From assembly GCF_900105245.1 (NCBI RefSeq), contig NZ_FNSZ01000001.1, forward strand, positions 1,736,001 to 1,800,000: DNA of 64,000 bases, read 5' to 3'. Shown here piece after piece: positions 47,119-56,599 of this stretch. Every line of letters starts with the position of its first letter. Within the stretch, counting starts at the first letter, position 1. The notes below the pieces were generated by a model. That model did not search any database. It saw nothing but the letters and a program-made list of their open reading frames with translations, and was not told the origin of the DNA. Source of the stretch: Streptomyces sp. 1222.5 (GTDB taxonomy: Bacteria > Actinomycetota > Actinomycetes > Streptomycetales > Streptomycetaceae). A program made the translations under genes and the position numbers.

Positions 47119-50100
47119 TGTCCGCCACGACTCGCAACCAGGTGTTCACCGCCGTCCACACGGTCGGAGGTCTGCTGCCGGCCGACATGCTGCTGCGCAT
47201 CTCCGAGGGCAAGGACGTCCCGGGTTCGAAGCCCGCCGACTACGGCCTGCCGTCGTCGCGTTCGGTACGGGACGAGGCGGAGCGCAGCTGGGAGTACCTG
47301 AAGCCGCTCTGGCGCGAGCTGCGCAAGCACCTCCCCGAGGACTTGGAGACGGGCCTGCCCGCGACCGACCCGACCGGCCGTGCGGGTGCCGACTGGCTGT
47401 CGCCGCTGTGGCGGGAGCTGGGCTTCGGCCGCCTGACACCGATCGGCACGGAGGGCGTGACGGCCGACTCGGACGCGGCGAAGCGATTCGAGGTCTCGCA
47501 CCGCTGGCAGCACGCACTCATCCACCAGGTGCCTTGGAACGCCAACCTGGACAAGCGTCCGGGCGGCGCGGGCACGATCCCGCCGCAGTCGATGCTCCAG
47601 GAGTGCCTGAACCGGACCGAGGCCCACCTGTGGGGCATCCTGACGAACGGCCGCCAGGTCCGCCTGCTCCGGGACTCCAGCGCCCTGGCTACGGCGTCGT
47701 ACGTCGAGTTCGACCTGGAGGCGATCTTCGACGGCGAACTCTTCAGTGAGTTCGTACTTCTGTACCGCCTGCTGCACGTGTCCCGCTTCGAGGTCGCGGA
47801 GGACGCGGCACCCTCGACGTGCTGGCTGGAGAAGTGGCGAACGGAGGCGATCGCCCAGGGCACGCGTGCCCTTGACCAGCTCAGGAAGGGCGTCCAGCGG
47901 GCGATCACGACCCTCGGCACGGGCTTCCTGAAGCACCCGGACAACCGGGAGTTGCGGGAGACACTGGAGGTCAAGACCTTCCACTACGCGCTGCTTCGCA
48001 TGGTCTACCGGCTCCTGTTCCTGTTCGTGGCCGAGGACCGCGAGGTCCTGCTGTCCCCGTCGGCGGACGAGACGGCGAGGGACCGCTACGCCGCGTACTT
48101 CTCCTCGGCCCGCCTGCGCCGGCACGCCCAGCGCCGCCGGGGCACGGCCCACGGTGACCTGTACCAGGCGCTGCGCTTCGTGCTGTCGGGACTGGGCAAC
48201 GACGACGGACTGCCGGAGCTGGGCCTGCCCGGCCTGGGCGGCATCTTCGACGACACGGAGGCGGACAAGCTCCTGCACCGCCTGTCGCTGTCGAACGAGC
48301 CGCTGCTGGAGGCGGTGCGCGGGCTGTCGATCGTCCGGGACACCAGCAGCAAGCGGAACCGCGTGGTCGACTACCGCCACCTGGACGCGGAGGAACTGGG
48401 CTCCATCTACGAGTCCCTGCTGGAGCTGGTCCCCAAGCACAACGCGACCGACCGCACCTTCGAACTGATCGAGCTGGCGGGCAACGCAAGGAAGACGACG
48501 GGCTCCTACTACACCCCGTCCTCGCTGATCGAGTGCCTGCTGGACTCGGCGCTGGACCCGGTGATCGACGACGCGGTGAAGCGCGGCGAGATCCGGGCAA
48601 CGCGCTCGGGCCAGCCGGACCCGGGCCCGGCTATCGTCGAGGAGCTGCTTTCGCTGACGGTCTGCGACCCGGCCTGCGGCTCGGGCCACTTCCTGGTGGC
48701 GGCGGCCCGGCGCATCGCCAAGCGGGTGGCGGCGGTACGGGAGCAGAACCCGGAGCCGACGATCGACGCGGTACGCCACGCCCTGCACGAGGTGGTCGCG
48801 CGCTGTATCTACGGCGTGGACCTCAACCCGATGGCCGTTGAGCTGGCCAAGGTGTCCCTGTGGCTGGAGGCCCTGGAGCCCGGCAAGCCGCTGGGCTTCC
48901 TGGACGCCCACATCAAGCACGGCAACGCGCTGATCGGCGCTACGCCGGCGCTGCTGGCGAAGGGCATCCCTGACGGCGCGTTCAAGCCGATCGAGGGCGA
49001 CGACAGGAAGATCGCGGAGGGCTTGAGGAAGCGGAACGCCCAGGAACGTGCCGGCCAGCTCAGCTTCACCACCGAAGAGAGTATCTGGGTCTCCAACGCC
49101 TCCTTCGCGGCCAGCCTCCGCGACATCACCGCCGCCCGGTCCGACACCCTGCGCGACGTTCGTCTTCAGTCCAGCCGCTTCCGCGAACTGGAGCAGTCAG
49201 CGGACTACCTCCACGCCCTCAACATCGCCGACGCCTGGTGCGCCGCCTTCGTCTGGCCCAAGGTCCAGGGCACCGTGGCCCCCGTCACCGAGGGCGTTTT
49301 CCGCGACCTCCAGAACCCCGGCGGCGGGATACCTGAATCCACCCGTGACGAGATCGTCCACCTCGCCCACCAGTACAAGTTCTTCCACTGGCAGCTGGAG
49401 TTCCCCGAGGTCTTCACGGTCCCGAAGGACGGCGGAGCGGCCTTGGACATCGACCCGGCAACGGGCTGGGCCGGAGGATTCTCCTGCGTGGCGGGCAACC
49501 CCCCTTGGGACAAGGTCGACTTCGAGGACAAGAAGTACTTCAGCGTGGTCGAACCATCGATCGCTGCGATCTCCGGCACCGCCCGGCGCACCCGGATCGT
49601 CGAGTGGGAAAAGGAGAACCCGGAAGCAGGCGAGCGGTACCGTGCGGCACGGCGAATGGTGAAGTCGACGTTCCTGTTCGCGTCGAGTTCCGATTCTTTT
49701 CCCCTGTGTGCACAGGGGTTGACCGTCAAAGGGGTCAACTCCCTCCAGACGGACCAGCTGTTCACAGAACGGTTCGCATCGATCGTGGCGTCACAGGGCC
49801 GCTTCGGAGCCATCATCCCGACTGCGATAGCCACCGGCGCCGGAGCGCAGCACCTCTTCAACGGCTTCGCACAGCGCGGTGCAGTCGCCTCCCTTTACGA
49901 TTTCGAGAACAAGAAGCCACTGTTTGAGGGTGTGGACTCGCGCTACAAATTCTGCCTGCTCTCCCTCACCGGCGGCGGCCTAACCGAACCTGCCGCCAAG
50001 TTCGCGTTCTTCCTCCACGACACCACCGATCTCGAGGACGCCGAGCGCGTCTTCGCGCTCAGCCCGGAGGAGATCACCCTCATCAACCCCAACACCGGCA

Positions 50101-51257
50101 CACTGCCGATCTTCCGCTCGCGTCGGGACGCGGATCTCACAGCGGCGATCTATCGGCGGATCCCGGTGCTGTGGGACGAGACAAGGCCCGATGGAAACCC
50201 TTGGGGCATCGCCTTCAAGAACCTCTTCAACATGACCGACGACTCCGACCTCTTCAGAACACGGGAAGCCCTGGAATCCGAAGGATGGCAGCTCCGCGGG
50301 AACGTATTCGCAAGAGGTGGGGAGCGAATGCTGCCGCTCTATGAAGCGAAGATGGTGAACTTTTTCAACCACCGAGCAGCCGACGTGATCAAGAGTGCCA
50401 CTGCAGTCAACCGCCAGAATCAGCCGAGCTACCTCATCTCAGAGCAGCTTCAGGACCCGGGGCGGTTCGCGATCCCCCTCAACTGGATCCGCGAAGAAGG
50501 AATGATCAAGACCCACCGCAATAACAAGGTGGTCGAAATTCCAGGCGTGGCAATGCGTCTGAAGGAAGTGGCATGGGACCGCGACTGGCTCTGCGGCTGG
50601 TGCGATGTCACGGCCTCAACGAATGAACGGACCGCCATACCCGCTTTCCTGCCACGCGTGGCGGTAGGGCACACGTACCCCCTTATGCTGCCGCGAGTCG
50701 CCCCCGTGCTCACGGCAGCTATGGTCGCCGCCCAGTCTGCCCTGGTCTTCGACTTCGTGAGCCGTCAGAAGATCAGCGACGCCCACATGAAGCTCTTCAT
50801 TTGGAAGCAGCTGCCCGTACCCGCTCCCGACGTTCTCGAAGCTCACACTCCATTCCTCACCCCTCGAATTCTCGAGCTGGTCTACGACGCCTACGACATG
50901 CAGGGCCTGGCCCACGACCTGGGTGACGAAGACCCTCCGTTCCGCTGGGACGAGAGCCGCCGCACGATCATCCGGGCCGAGCTGGACGCGCTCTTCTTCC
51001 ACCTCTACGGCATCTCTCGCGACGACGTCGACTACATCCTCGACACGTTCCCCATCGTCAAGCGCAAGGACGAGGCCAAGTACGGCACCTACCGCACAAA
51101 GGATTTGATCCTCGCCGAGTACGACCGCATGGCCACGGCCGGCGTCAGCCTGGAGAACCCTCTGGCGGACGGCGAGAACTACACCTCCACCCTCACCCCG
51201 CCCCCGGGCCACGGCCCTCGCCACCCGGCAAAGACTTCGGACGGAACCGCGACATGA
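47118..51257 (+). CDS. drmMI: DrmMI-like class I N6-adenine DNA methyltransferase
   Basis: 1379 residues, a large Eco57I/PglX-type enzyme. The SAM motif DPACGSGHFL is near residue 516, GVDLNPMAVELAKVSLW follows, and the catalytic N-P-P-W is near 794. The ~440-residue N-terminal region and the C-terminal target-recognition part flank the core. It begins in a TGATG overlap with drmD. No separate specificity subunit is present, so recognition should be in the C-terminal third, where base composition drops visibly (about 49500-51000). It probably marks host DNA as self. Confidence 0.9.
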   Translation: MSATTRNQVFTAVHTVGGLLPADMLLRISEGKDVPGSKPADYGLPSSRSVRDEAERSWEYLKPLWRELRKHLPEDLETGLPATDPTGRAGADWLSPLWRELGFGRLTPIGTEGVTADSDAAKRFEVSHRWQHALIHQVPWNANLDKRPGGAGTIPPQSMLQECLNRTEAHLWGILTNGRQVRLLRDSSALATASYVEFDLEAIFDGELFSEFVLLYRLLHVSRFEVAEDAAPSTCWLEKWRTEAIAQGTRALDQLRKGVQRAITTLGTGFLKHPDNRELRETLEVKTFHYALLRMVYRLLFLFVAEDREVLLSPSADETARDRYAAYFSSARLRRHAQRRRGTAHGDLYQALRFVLSGLGNDDGLPELGLPGLGGIFDDTEADKLLHRLSLSNEPLLEAVRGLSIVRDTSSKRNRVVDYRHLDAEELGSIYESLLELVPKHNATDRTFELIELAGNARKTTGSYYTPSSLIECLLDSALDPVIDDAVKRGEIRATRSGQPDPGPAIVEELLSLTVCDPACGSGHFLVAAARRIAKRVAAVREQNPEPTIDAVRHALHEVVARCIYGVDLNPMAVELAKVSLWLEALEPGKPLGFLDAHIKHGNALIGATPALLAKGIPDGAFKPIEGDDRKIAEGLRKRNAQERAGQLSFTTEESIWVSNASFAASLRDITAARSDTLRDVRLQSSRFRELEQSADYLHALNIADAWCAAFVWPKVQGTVAPVTEGVFRDLQNPGGGIPESTRDEIVHLAHQYKFFHWQLEFPEVFTVPKDGGAALDIDPATGWAGGFSCVAGNPPWDKVDFEDKKYFSVVEPSIAAISGTARRTRIVEWEKENPEAGERYRAARRMVKSTFLFASSSDSFPLCAQGLTVKGVNSLQTDQLFTERFASIVASQGRFGAIIPTAIATGAGAQHLFNGFAQRGAVASLYDFENKKPLFEGVDSRYKFCLLSLTGGGLTEPAAKFAFFLHDTTDLEDAERVFALSPEEITLINPNTGTLPIFRSRRDADLTAAIYRRIPVLWDETRPDGNPWGIAFKNLFNMTDDSDLFRTREALESEGWQLRGNVFARGGERMLPLYEAKMVNFFNHRAADVIKSATAVNRQNQPSYLISEQLQDPGRFAIPLNWIREEGMIKTHRNNKVVEIPGVAMRLKEVAWDRDWLCGWCDVTASTNERTAIPAFLPRVAVGHTYPLMLPRVAPVLTAAMVAAQSALVFDFVSRQKISDAHMKLFIWKQLPVPAPDVLEAHTPFLTPRILELVYDAYDMQGLAHDLGDEDPPFRWDESRRTIIRAELDALFFHLYGISRDDVDYILDTFPIVKRKDEAKYGTYRTKDLILAEYDRMATAGVSLENPLADGENYTSTLTPPPGHGPRHPAKTSDGTAT

Positions 51258-51766
51258 AATACAAAGACGAAGATGAAATCAAGCGCGCGCTTGGAATCGA
51301 CTCCTGGAGAAACCTATCCAAAGACAAGATGATCAGGTTCGTGGCCATGATGCCCGACATGAGCACCGAGGTGGCCCTGAAAATCGTTGAACAGTTTCCC
51401 ACGTTCAAGGATTTCGCTCTGAATGTTGTGGATGCGATAAAGAAATCGCATGAGTCCACACTCTCGGCCAACCAGCAAAGTCAGGAACACGTCCATCGAG
51501 CTTTTCAGGATCTCAGAGACACCATCAAGAATGAACTCGACAAGGGAGACTTGGCTTGGGAACAAAGGAAAGAGCTCATCGAGAAAATGCAGGAAGCGGT
51601 AAGGGAGGAGTCCCAGAAGGACAGCGAGAATAAACGCTTCTTGGACGGGGCACTCAAAAAAGTTGTGATGGTCGGTGGTGCTGCGCTCGCCTTGGGTGTG
51701 GCTTTTGTCGGCGGCAGGATAATGGCTGAAAGCAAGGACAGCCCCGAAGAGGGCCTGGAGGCTTGA
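51254..51766 (+). CDS. Small helical protein with C-terminal membrane anchor, low G+C
   Basis: 170 residues, ATGA overlap with the methyltransferase. The first ~130 residues are charged and helical, likely coiled coil around residues 70-130 (SQEHVHRAFQDLRDTIKNEL). One hydrophobic helix at about 136-155 (KKVVMVGGAALALGVAFVGG) is followed by a short acidic tail. Base composition is far more A/T-rich than any neighbour, with AAA/GAA/AAT codons rare in Streptomyces, which suggests recent transfer. Translational coupling makes it a real component of the operon. Possible role: membrane tether or effector. Family not recognised. Confidence 0.8.
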   Translation: MKYKDEDEIKRALGIDSWRNLSKDKMIRFVAMMPDMSTEVALKIVEQFPTFKDFALNVVDAIKKSHESTLSANQQSQEHVHRAFQDLRDTIKNELDKGDLAWEQRKELIEKMQEAVREESQKDSENKRFLDGALKKVVMVGGAALALGVAFVGGRIMAESKDSPEEGLEA

Positions 51767-51857
51767 ACTTCGTCCCCACTCGAACCTCGCCCAAAGCCCA
51801 CGACCCCCGCCGCCCCGCCTGCCCCGACCGCCACCACTGCCCGAGCCAGGAGCCAGG

Positions 51858-54191
51858 ATGGTCTCGCCCACCTCCGAAGAAGACACTCGCAAGGTTCAGA
51901 CGGCGGTCATTGGTCAAGCCGAGTCGGACTGGCCGGTGTTCCTGCCGTACGACCACGATGACTTCGACCGATTCATGCGGAGCCGGACGCGCGACGACTT
52001 CTACTGCGGCGTCCTGCTCGGCGGCTGCGGCAAGAAGCTGACTCCGAAGCGGTACACGGAGAAGAAGTGCCACTTCGCGCACCGACCGCCCGTGCACTGC
52101 CGCCGCACGGAGACTGGTGAAGCCAGCGCCGACCACCTCTACATCGGGCAGGCGCTGGGGCGCTGGCTGCTGCGGCAGGGATACCAGGACGCCGAGGTCA
52201 CGTACCTGGACCCCGGCTCGGTCCACGGTGGAGCCGTCGAGGTCCGGTTCGGTCAGGACCGCTCCCGGCTCATCCGGGTCCAGTTAGCCCGCCTCTCGCT
52301 CCAAGAGTGGCGGGAGATTCGCGAACGCCTCGCCGACCGGCACACCCACATCCACTGGGCGTACGGACCCTACTGCGGGCTCTCGCACAACGAGGTACAC
52401 GCCGCCGGGCATGCCATCCGCATCTCCTGCCGCACAAAGGGCGAGACCCGCGAGGTGTACATCGGCACGCAGTACTCGGACAACAGCCTCGCGTGGTCGG
52501 CCCTCACCGACTGCCGCCTGTCGAACGAGGGGATCATCACGCCTCGCCTCGACGCCGAACCGCCCGTGGGCAGCACGTCCCCTCCCGCCCCTACGCCGGT
52601 GGCCTTCCCCCTGGCTCCGGGCACCATCGCCTTCACCGCAGCGACCGAACTGCCGGCACCGCCCCCTGACTCGGACGGCACCCCCGTACGCCTCTACGAG
52701 GCCGACCTCCAGCCGCTCGGCTCGGCCGTCGTCCGGGCCCGGATCGCCCTGCCGCACGCCCACCCCGTCCCTCCTCCTCACCAACTGCACGTCATCTACT
52801 CCTCAGCCCACCTGCTGCCGCTCACCGATGCGGCCCCCTCCGAGCCCGCCTGGCTCATACGTGCCGACGGCGCCTCGCCCCTACCTCAGCAGACCGACTC
52901 CCGCTGGCCGAACCTGCGCCCCGCATCTCAGCCATCCGAGCCGCCCCCACCAGCCCCCACGACGAGCGAACCCTCCACCTCAACACTCCGTAGGCTCCTC
53001 CTCGGTGAGGCCGAGACGCTCCGCGTCTTCCGTTCAAAGCTGGAACTCGTCGCCCGCGCCCGGGGCATCGTCAACTGGGAGACACTGGTTGGCCACGCGG
53101 GAGCGACACCTGCCGACATCACACCGGAGGAACGCGTCCGCCTGCTCATCGCGGTGGACCACCCCAGAGCCGACGGCAAGCCCGTGCTCTCGGCACTGGT
53201 CAAACCAGCTCTTGCCCCGGACGCGCCCGCCCCGTACTTCGCCGACGTCCTCGCCGGCCTCGGCTGGAGATCCGACCTGTCCGAGGCGAAGGTGGTGGAA
53301 ATCTGGGAGCGCGAGCGAAGGACCGCCTACGCCCTCGCCGAATCGACACCCGCATGGCAACAGCCCTCGGCCACACTGTCAGAGGCGAAGGCCAGTAGCG
53401 CCCCTGGGCTGAACGAGGCGCGGCTCGTGGCCCGGTTCCGCGAGCACCTGGAACTCGTCGCCAAAGGACACGGCGTCATCAAGTGGTCGACCCTGCTCAA
53501 GAAGCAGCACATCTCGCCGTCCACGTTGTCCGATGAGGACCGTGTTCGGCTGCTGGCCGCAGTCGACAGGTCGTACGTTCCCGGACGTCGGATGTTGTCG
53601 GCCCTGGTGAAGGCGGACGGGCAGACCCCAGGTCCGGCCCCGTTCTTCGGCGACGTGCTGGCAGAGTTGGGCTGGACGCCCGACTTTGCCACCCCGACCG
53701 TGGAGGCAGCATGGCGGGCCGCCGTGGACCGTGCCTACGCACGGAGCGCGCAAGCCGTGACCGGGACCCCAACCGCTCCAGCCGAGGAGGACCGCGTGCG
53801 CTGGGGCAAGCTCGGAACCACCAAGGCAGCGGTAGTCATAGCCGTTCGGCGGGCACTGATCGACGCCGCCCGGCGTCAGGTCTGCGTGGGTTGGCACACG
53901 CTCGCCGCTGCCGCCGGACTCAAGCCGACCGACCTCACCGACCGGGCCAGGGAAGCGATCCTCGTATCGGTGGACAGCCCGCCCACCTACGGGGTGTTGC
54001 TCTCCTCCCTCGTGGTCGCCTCGGAACACACGCCTGTGCCGTACTTCGACGCCATCCTCAGACGCCTCGGACGTCCCCACGGCCTGCGCCCCATCGAACT
54101 GGGCCAGCTCCGAAAGACGGAGCAGGCCCGAGCGTTCGCGGCCTACAGCGCTGCCGCCGACACCGCCGATGACCCGAAGGAAAGAACATGA
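51858..54191 (+). CDS. CoiA-like zinc protein with three tandem C-terminal repeats
   Basis: 777 residues; AGGAG six bases before the ATG. Residues ~50-110 resemble the N-terminal part of competence protein Coi[26 protein letters not shown], then a helix with [13 protein letters not shown], a possible nuclease-like lead-in. A Pro-rich linker (~240-380) separates it from three ~110-residue helical repeats at about 387-500, 523-630 and 659-765, each with a basic helix, a W-x-x-L element, a D-R-x-x-x-L-L-x-x-V-D element and a final YF/FF-x-x-x-L-x-x-L-G. The repeat family is not known to me. It overlaps the collagen-like gene by four bases. Confidence 0.8.
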   Translation: MVSPTSEEDTRKVQTAVIGQAESDWPVFLPYDHDDFDRFMRSRTRDDFYCGVLLGGCGKKLTPKRYTEKKCHFAHRPPVHCRRTETGEASADHLYIGQALGRWLLRQGYQDAEVTYLDPGSVHGGAVEVRFGQDRSRLIRVQLARLSLQEWREIRERLADRHTHIHWAYGPYCGLSHNEVHAAGHAIRISCRTKGETREVYIGTQYSDNSLAWSALTDCRLSNEGIITPRLDAEPPVGSTSPPAPTPVAFPLAPGTIAFTAATELPAPPPDSDGTPVRLYEADLQPLGSAVVRARIALPHAHPVPPPHQLHVIYSSAHLLPLTDAAPSEPAWLIRADGASPLPQQTDSRWPNLRPASQPSEPPPPAPTTSEPSTSTLRRLLLGEAETLRVFRSKLELVARARGIVNWETLVGHAGATPADITPEERVRLLIAVDHPRADGKPVLSALVKPALAPDAPAPYFADVLAGLGWRSDLSEAKVVEIWERERRTAYALAESTPAWQQPSATLSEAKASSAPGLNEARLVARFREHLELVAKGHGVIKWSTLLKKQHISPSTLSDEDRVRLLAAVDRSYVPGRRMLSALVKADGQTPGPAPFFGDVLAELGWTPDFATPTVEAAWRAAVDRAYARSAQAVTGTPTAPAEEDRVRWGKLGTTKAAVVIAVRRALIDAARRQVCVGWHTLAAAAGLKPTDLTDRAREAILVSVDSPPTYGVLLSSLVVASEHTPVPYFDAILRRLGRPHGLRPIELGQLRKTEQARAFAAYSAAADTADDPKERT

Positions 54192-54616
54192 GACCGAACC
54201 GTCGTCGCCTCGCCATCGGCATAGCCGCCACCGCAGCCGTCGTCACCCTGTCCGGCACGGCAGGAGCAGTCGCCGGCGCATACTTCGTCGCGACCGGCCC
54301 GACCGGCGCGCGAGGCCCGGCTGGACCGGAAGGAGCACGGGGACCGCAAGGGCCTCAGGGTGAGCAGGGGCTGCAAGGTGAGCGCGGCCCCAAGGGTGAC
54401 CGGGGAGAGCCCGGCGCAGCCGCTGAACCAGCCACCCTCGGCATACCGGACGCCAGCACAACGGGTCCCGATCTCTCCGGTGGCCTGCTCATCAGCTCCG
54501 GCACGTGCCCGGTAGGAACCTCTCAGTGGGACACCATCTACGTGGGCCGCAACTCCGTCCTCGGGTCACCGGGCGACGTCGATATGCGCGCGACGACGCT
54601 CTGCAAGATCCTCTGA
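54188..54616 (+). CDS. Collagen-like membrane-anchored or secreted protein
   Basis: 142 residues. A basic N terminus and a hydrophobic helix (about 8-33) form a signal peptide or anchor. Thirteen Gly-X-Y triplets follow (starts [10 protein letters not shown], ends GDRGEPG, residues ~37-76), able to form a collagen triple helix. The C-terminal ~65 residues contain two Cys ([16 protein letters not shown]) that may pair. It begins in an ATGA overlap with the CoiA-like gene, an odd partner for an extracellular protein. Confidence 0.85.
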   Translation: MRPNRRRLAIGIAATAAVVTLSGTAGAVAGAYFVATGPTGARGPAGPEGARGPQGPQGEQGLQGERGPKGDRGEPGAAAEPATLGIPDASTTGPDLSGGLLISSGTCPVGTSQWDTIYVGRNSVLGSPGDVDMRATTLCKIL

Positions 54617-54640
54617 GCGCCACCGCGCATGCCGCTCTAC

Positions 54641-54826
54641 TCAGGAGCCCGCGGCGAACCCCACGAACCGCGACCACTCCTCATGCCCGACGGAGAAATG
54701 AGGAAGCGTCACGTCCTTGGAGTCGCGCAGGTGCACGGCCTGCTCAGTGACGGCGACCTCGATGCAGTTGTCGCCCTGGGTGCCGCTGTAACTGGACTTG
54801 AACCAAACCAGTTCCGTCGTGCTCAT
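54641..54826 (-). CDS. DUF397 domain protein
   Basis: 61 residues with the family core WFKSSYSGTQGDNCIEVAV and HLRDSKD. DUF397 proteins accompany Scr1/BldB-associated helix-turn-helix regulators throughout Streptomyces and are thought to act with them. AGGAG lies five bases before the ATG, which overlaps the regulator stop (ATGA), so the pair is one transcription unit. Confidence 0.92.
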   Translation of the reverse strand: MSTTELVWFKSSYSGTQGDNCIEVAVTEQAVHLRDSKDVTLPHFSVGHEEWSRFVGFAAGS

Positions 54827-55686
54827 AGCTCTCCTCGCAGTCGCTCCAGCAGGCCTCGTGAGTCTTGGGGGTTCAGGGCCTGCGAGCGCAGTGTGTCATA
54901 GCGTTGACAGAGGAGGCTCACCTCTTTCACGTCGGAGATCAGGCGGCCGTTCTGCTGGCCCTCGGAGTAAGCGAACCTCTGCCCCTTCGGCGTTTCCAGA
55001 AGCCATACCGGCCCATCCAGGCAACCGTGAAACTCGGTGTCCATCGGCATGATTTGAAGTGTCACGTTCCGCAGGGTGCCAAGCTTTAGAACGTGGTCGA
55101 GCACGCCCCGCAGCACCTCGGAACCCCCGAGCCGACGCCGGAACACATGCTCCTCCACGATGAAGCTGAACGGAACGTGAGTCCGCTCGTACAGCACCCT
55201 CTGACGCTCCAGCCGGGCAGCCACCTGCGCTTCCAGCTGGTCGTCAGACAGCAAGGGGATGCCGTTGTCGAACACCGCCCGCGCATACCCTTCCGACTGC
55301 AACATGCCCGGCACCAACCGGCACTCATACGAAGCGAGACTCACCGCCACCCGCTCCAGCCGAGCCCACTGCCGAAACCAAGCCGCCAGCCCAGCCTCCC
55401 CCCGAGTCAGAAACCGCGCCGACCTCCGCAACGCCCCCGTGTTCCCCAACACCTCCTCCGCCCGCTCCACGAACGACTCGTCCGGCATCCGCCGCCCCAG
55501 CTCGACCGACTCAACCGTGTGCTTGGAGAAGCGCACCAACTCCGCGAACTCCACCCGGCTCAGCCCCGCATGCTCACGCAGCGCCTGTACGACCGCCCCG
55601 AAGGTCCGCAGGCTGTCCGACGGGTCCGGCTCCCGCTCGTACTCGGCACCGGCGACCACCAGGTCGACGTTGTCGGTCGTCGTCAT
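54823..55686 (-). CDS. Scr1-family XRE regulator (HTH plus DUF5753)
   Basis: 287 residues. The HTH is at residues ~30-80 (FGAVVQALREHAGLSRVEF, FSKHTVESVELGRRMP) and the DUF5753 domain follows (ARLERVAVSLASYE, ECRLVPGMLQSEGYAR). The ATG is preceded by GGAGGTG. These proteins act with DUF397 partners; some are called antitoxin-like. The genes bound are unknown. Confidence 0.92.
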   Translation of the reverse strand: MTTTDNVDLVVAGAEYEREPDPSDSLRTFGAVVQALREHAGLSRVEFAELVRFSKHTVESVELGRRMPDESFVERAEEVLGNTGALRRSARFLTRGEAGLAAWFRQWARLERVAVSLASYECRLVPGMLQSEGYARAVFDNGIPLLSDDQLEAQVAARLERQRVLYERTHVPFSFIVEEHVFRRRLGGSEVLRGVLDHVLKLGTLRNVTLQIMPMDTEFHGCLDGPVWLLETPKGQRFAYSEGQQNGRLISDVKEVSLLCQRYDTLRSQALNPQDSRGLLERLRGEL

Positions 55687-55777
55687 TCGAGGCCCACCTC
55701 CAGGTGCACGCAAGCCAGTCAGCCCTGACCTGCAACCCAGCCTGGCCGCCTCGAATTCGTACTGTCCACCGAACGTG

Positions 55778-55802
55778 TCCGTACGCTGACTCACCGTACG
55801 GA
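55778..55802. terminator. Inverted repeat between small zinc protein and Scr1 gene
   Basis: A perfect 8-bp stem (TCCGTACG / CGTACGGA) with a 9-nt loop lies just after the stop of the leftward 69-residue gene and upstream of the Scr1 gene. It could terminate that gene or be an operator of the Scr1 regulator. Confidence 0.45.
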
Positions 55803-55813
55803 TCCAGCCGGTG

Positions 55814-56023
55814 TCAGCCGTTGCCCTCCACGTGCGGGCCCGCCAAGCGGCGCAGCGGGGACGTCTTGTCCCACACGTGCCAGCGCGCGCCGCACACCGG
55901 GTCGGTCTCGTAGGTCACTTCCGCCGGGAAGCCGTCGGCCTTGATCCGCTGGGCAGGCGGACCTGCCAGCGCCCTGCCGCAGCGGGGGCAGTGGTCCGGC
56001 GTGCGCATGGGGTACATGCCCAT
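55814..56023 (-). CDS. Small zinc-ribbon-like hypothetical protein
   Basis: 69 residues from an ATG preceded by AGGAG with eight-base spacing. It has one CPRCG knuckle near residue 12 and a later single Cys (DPVCGARWHVWD), so a partial zinc site. It lies between the DUF3293 gene and the Scr1 unit on the same strand. Function unknown. Confidence 0.7.
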   Translation of the reverse strand: MGMYPMRTPDHCPRCGRALAGPPAQRIKADGFPAEVTYETDPVCGARWHVWDKTSPLRRLAGPHVEGNG

Positions 56024-56044
56024 TGGTTCAACTCCTGCGTATGT

Positions 56045-56599
56045 TCAGTTCTCGCCGAGGTGCCGCTCCGACGATCCGTCCGAGCGGTCGCGCCCGGCGT
56101 CGCCGCTCGGGCGAAGCGATGAAAGCCGGCCGCTCTCGCAAGCGACCCAGCCACCCACAGCCGCAGCCTCGCTGTCGCATGCCAGGACGCGCCAGGCGTC
56201 GGGAGTCCAGGCGAAGATCGCGTCTTGGCCGAAGCGGCGCCCCAGTTCACGTGCCCCGGAATCACTGAGGCCGACGACGGCGACACTCTCCTCGCGGTGC
56301 GCGCCGCACGCGTCTCCTCCTTCGGCGGACCACCAGGTGAAAGCACGGCTGCGGATCTCGTTGACCAACCGGGCCTGGGCGCGGGCGTTGTCGTCAGCGG
56401 AAACGGTACGCCCACGGGGATTCCAGGCCGTGATCACATGGACGGTGCCGCTGCCGGCTGATTCCGGAAAAAGGCCTTCAGCTGTGCCCCAGGGACGCGG
56501 TTCGACTCGTACCGTCCGGCCCTGGAACTGGATGTGGGCGATCGCGGTCCGGTAGAGATCCCAGTTACGGGGCGTACCGGCTGCGTCGGTGGCGTGCAC
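56045..56599 (-). CDS. DUF3293-like protein
   Basis: 184 residues. The segment VHVITAWNPRGRTVSADDN and the following helix match the DUF3293 pattern; the remainder includes ESVAVVGLSDSGARELGRRF. The GTG at 56597-56599 is chosen because AGGAGG lies five bases upstream; the open frame continues upstream. Function unknown. Confidence 0.75.
   Translation of the reverse strand: MHATDAAGTPRNWDLYRTAIAHIQFQGRTVRVEPRPWGTAEGLFPESAGSGTVHVITAWNPRGRTVSADDNARAQARLVNEIRSRAFTWWSAEGGDACGAHREESVAVVGLSDSGARELGRRFGQDAIFAWTPDAWRVLACDSEAAAVGGWVACESGRLSSLRPSGDAGRDRSDGSSERHLGEN

Noticed and set aside
27766-51766. Complete canonical class 1 DISARM
   Set aside because: drmA, drmB, drmD and drmMI relatives are present, but no DrmC phospholipase-D (HKD) protein was found and the gene order and extra proteins differ.
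27766-54616. Standard Pgl/BREX system
   Set aside because: A kinase and a PglX-like methyltransferase are present, but no PglZ/BrxZ phosphatase-fold protein, no PglY/BrxC ATPase and no BrxL are seen.
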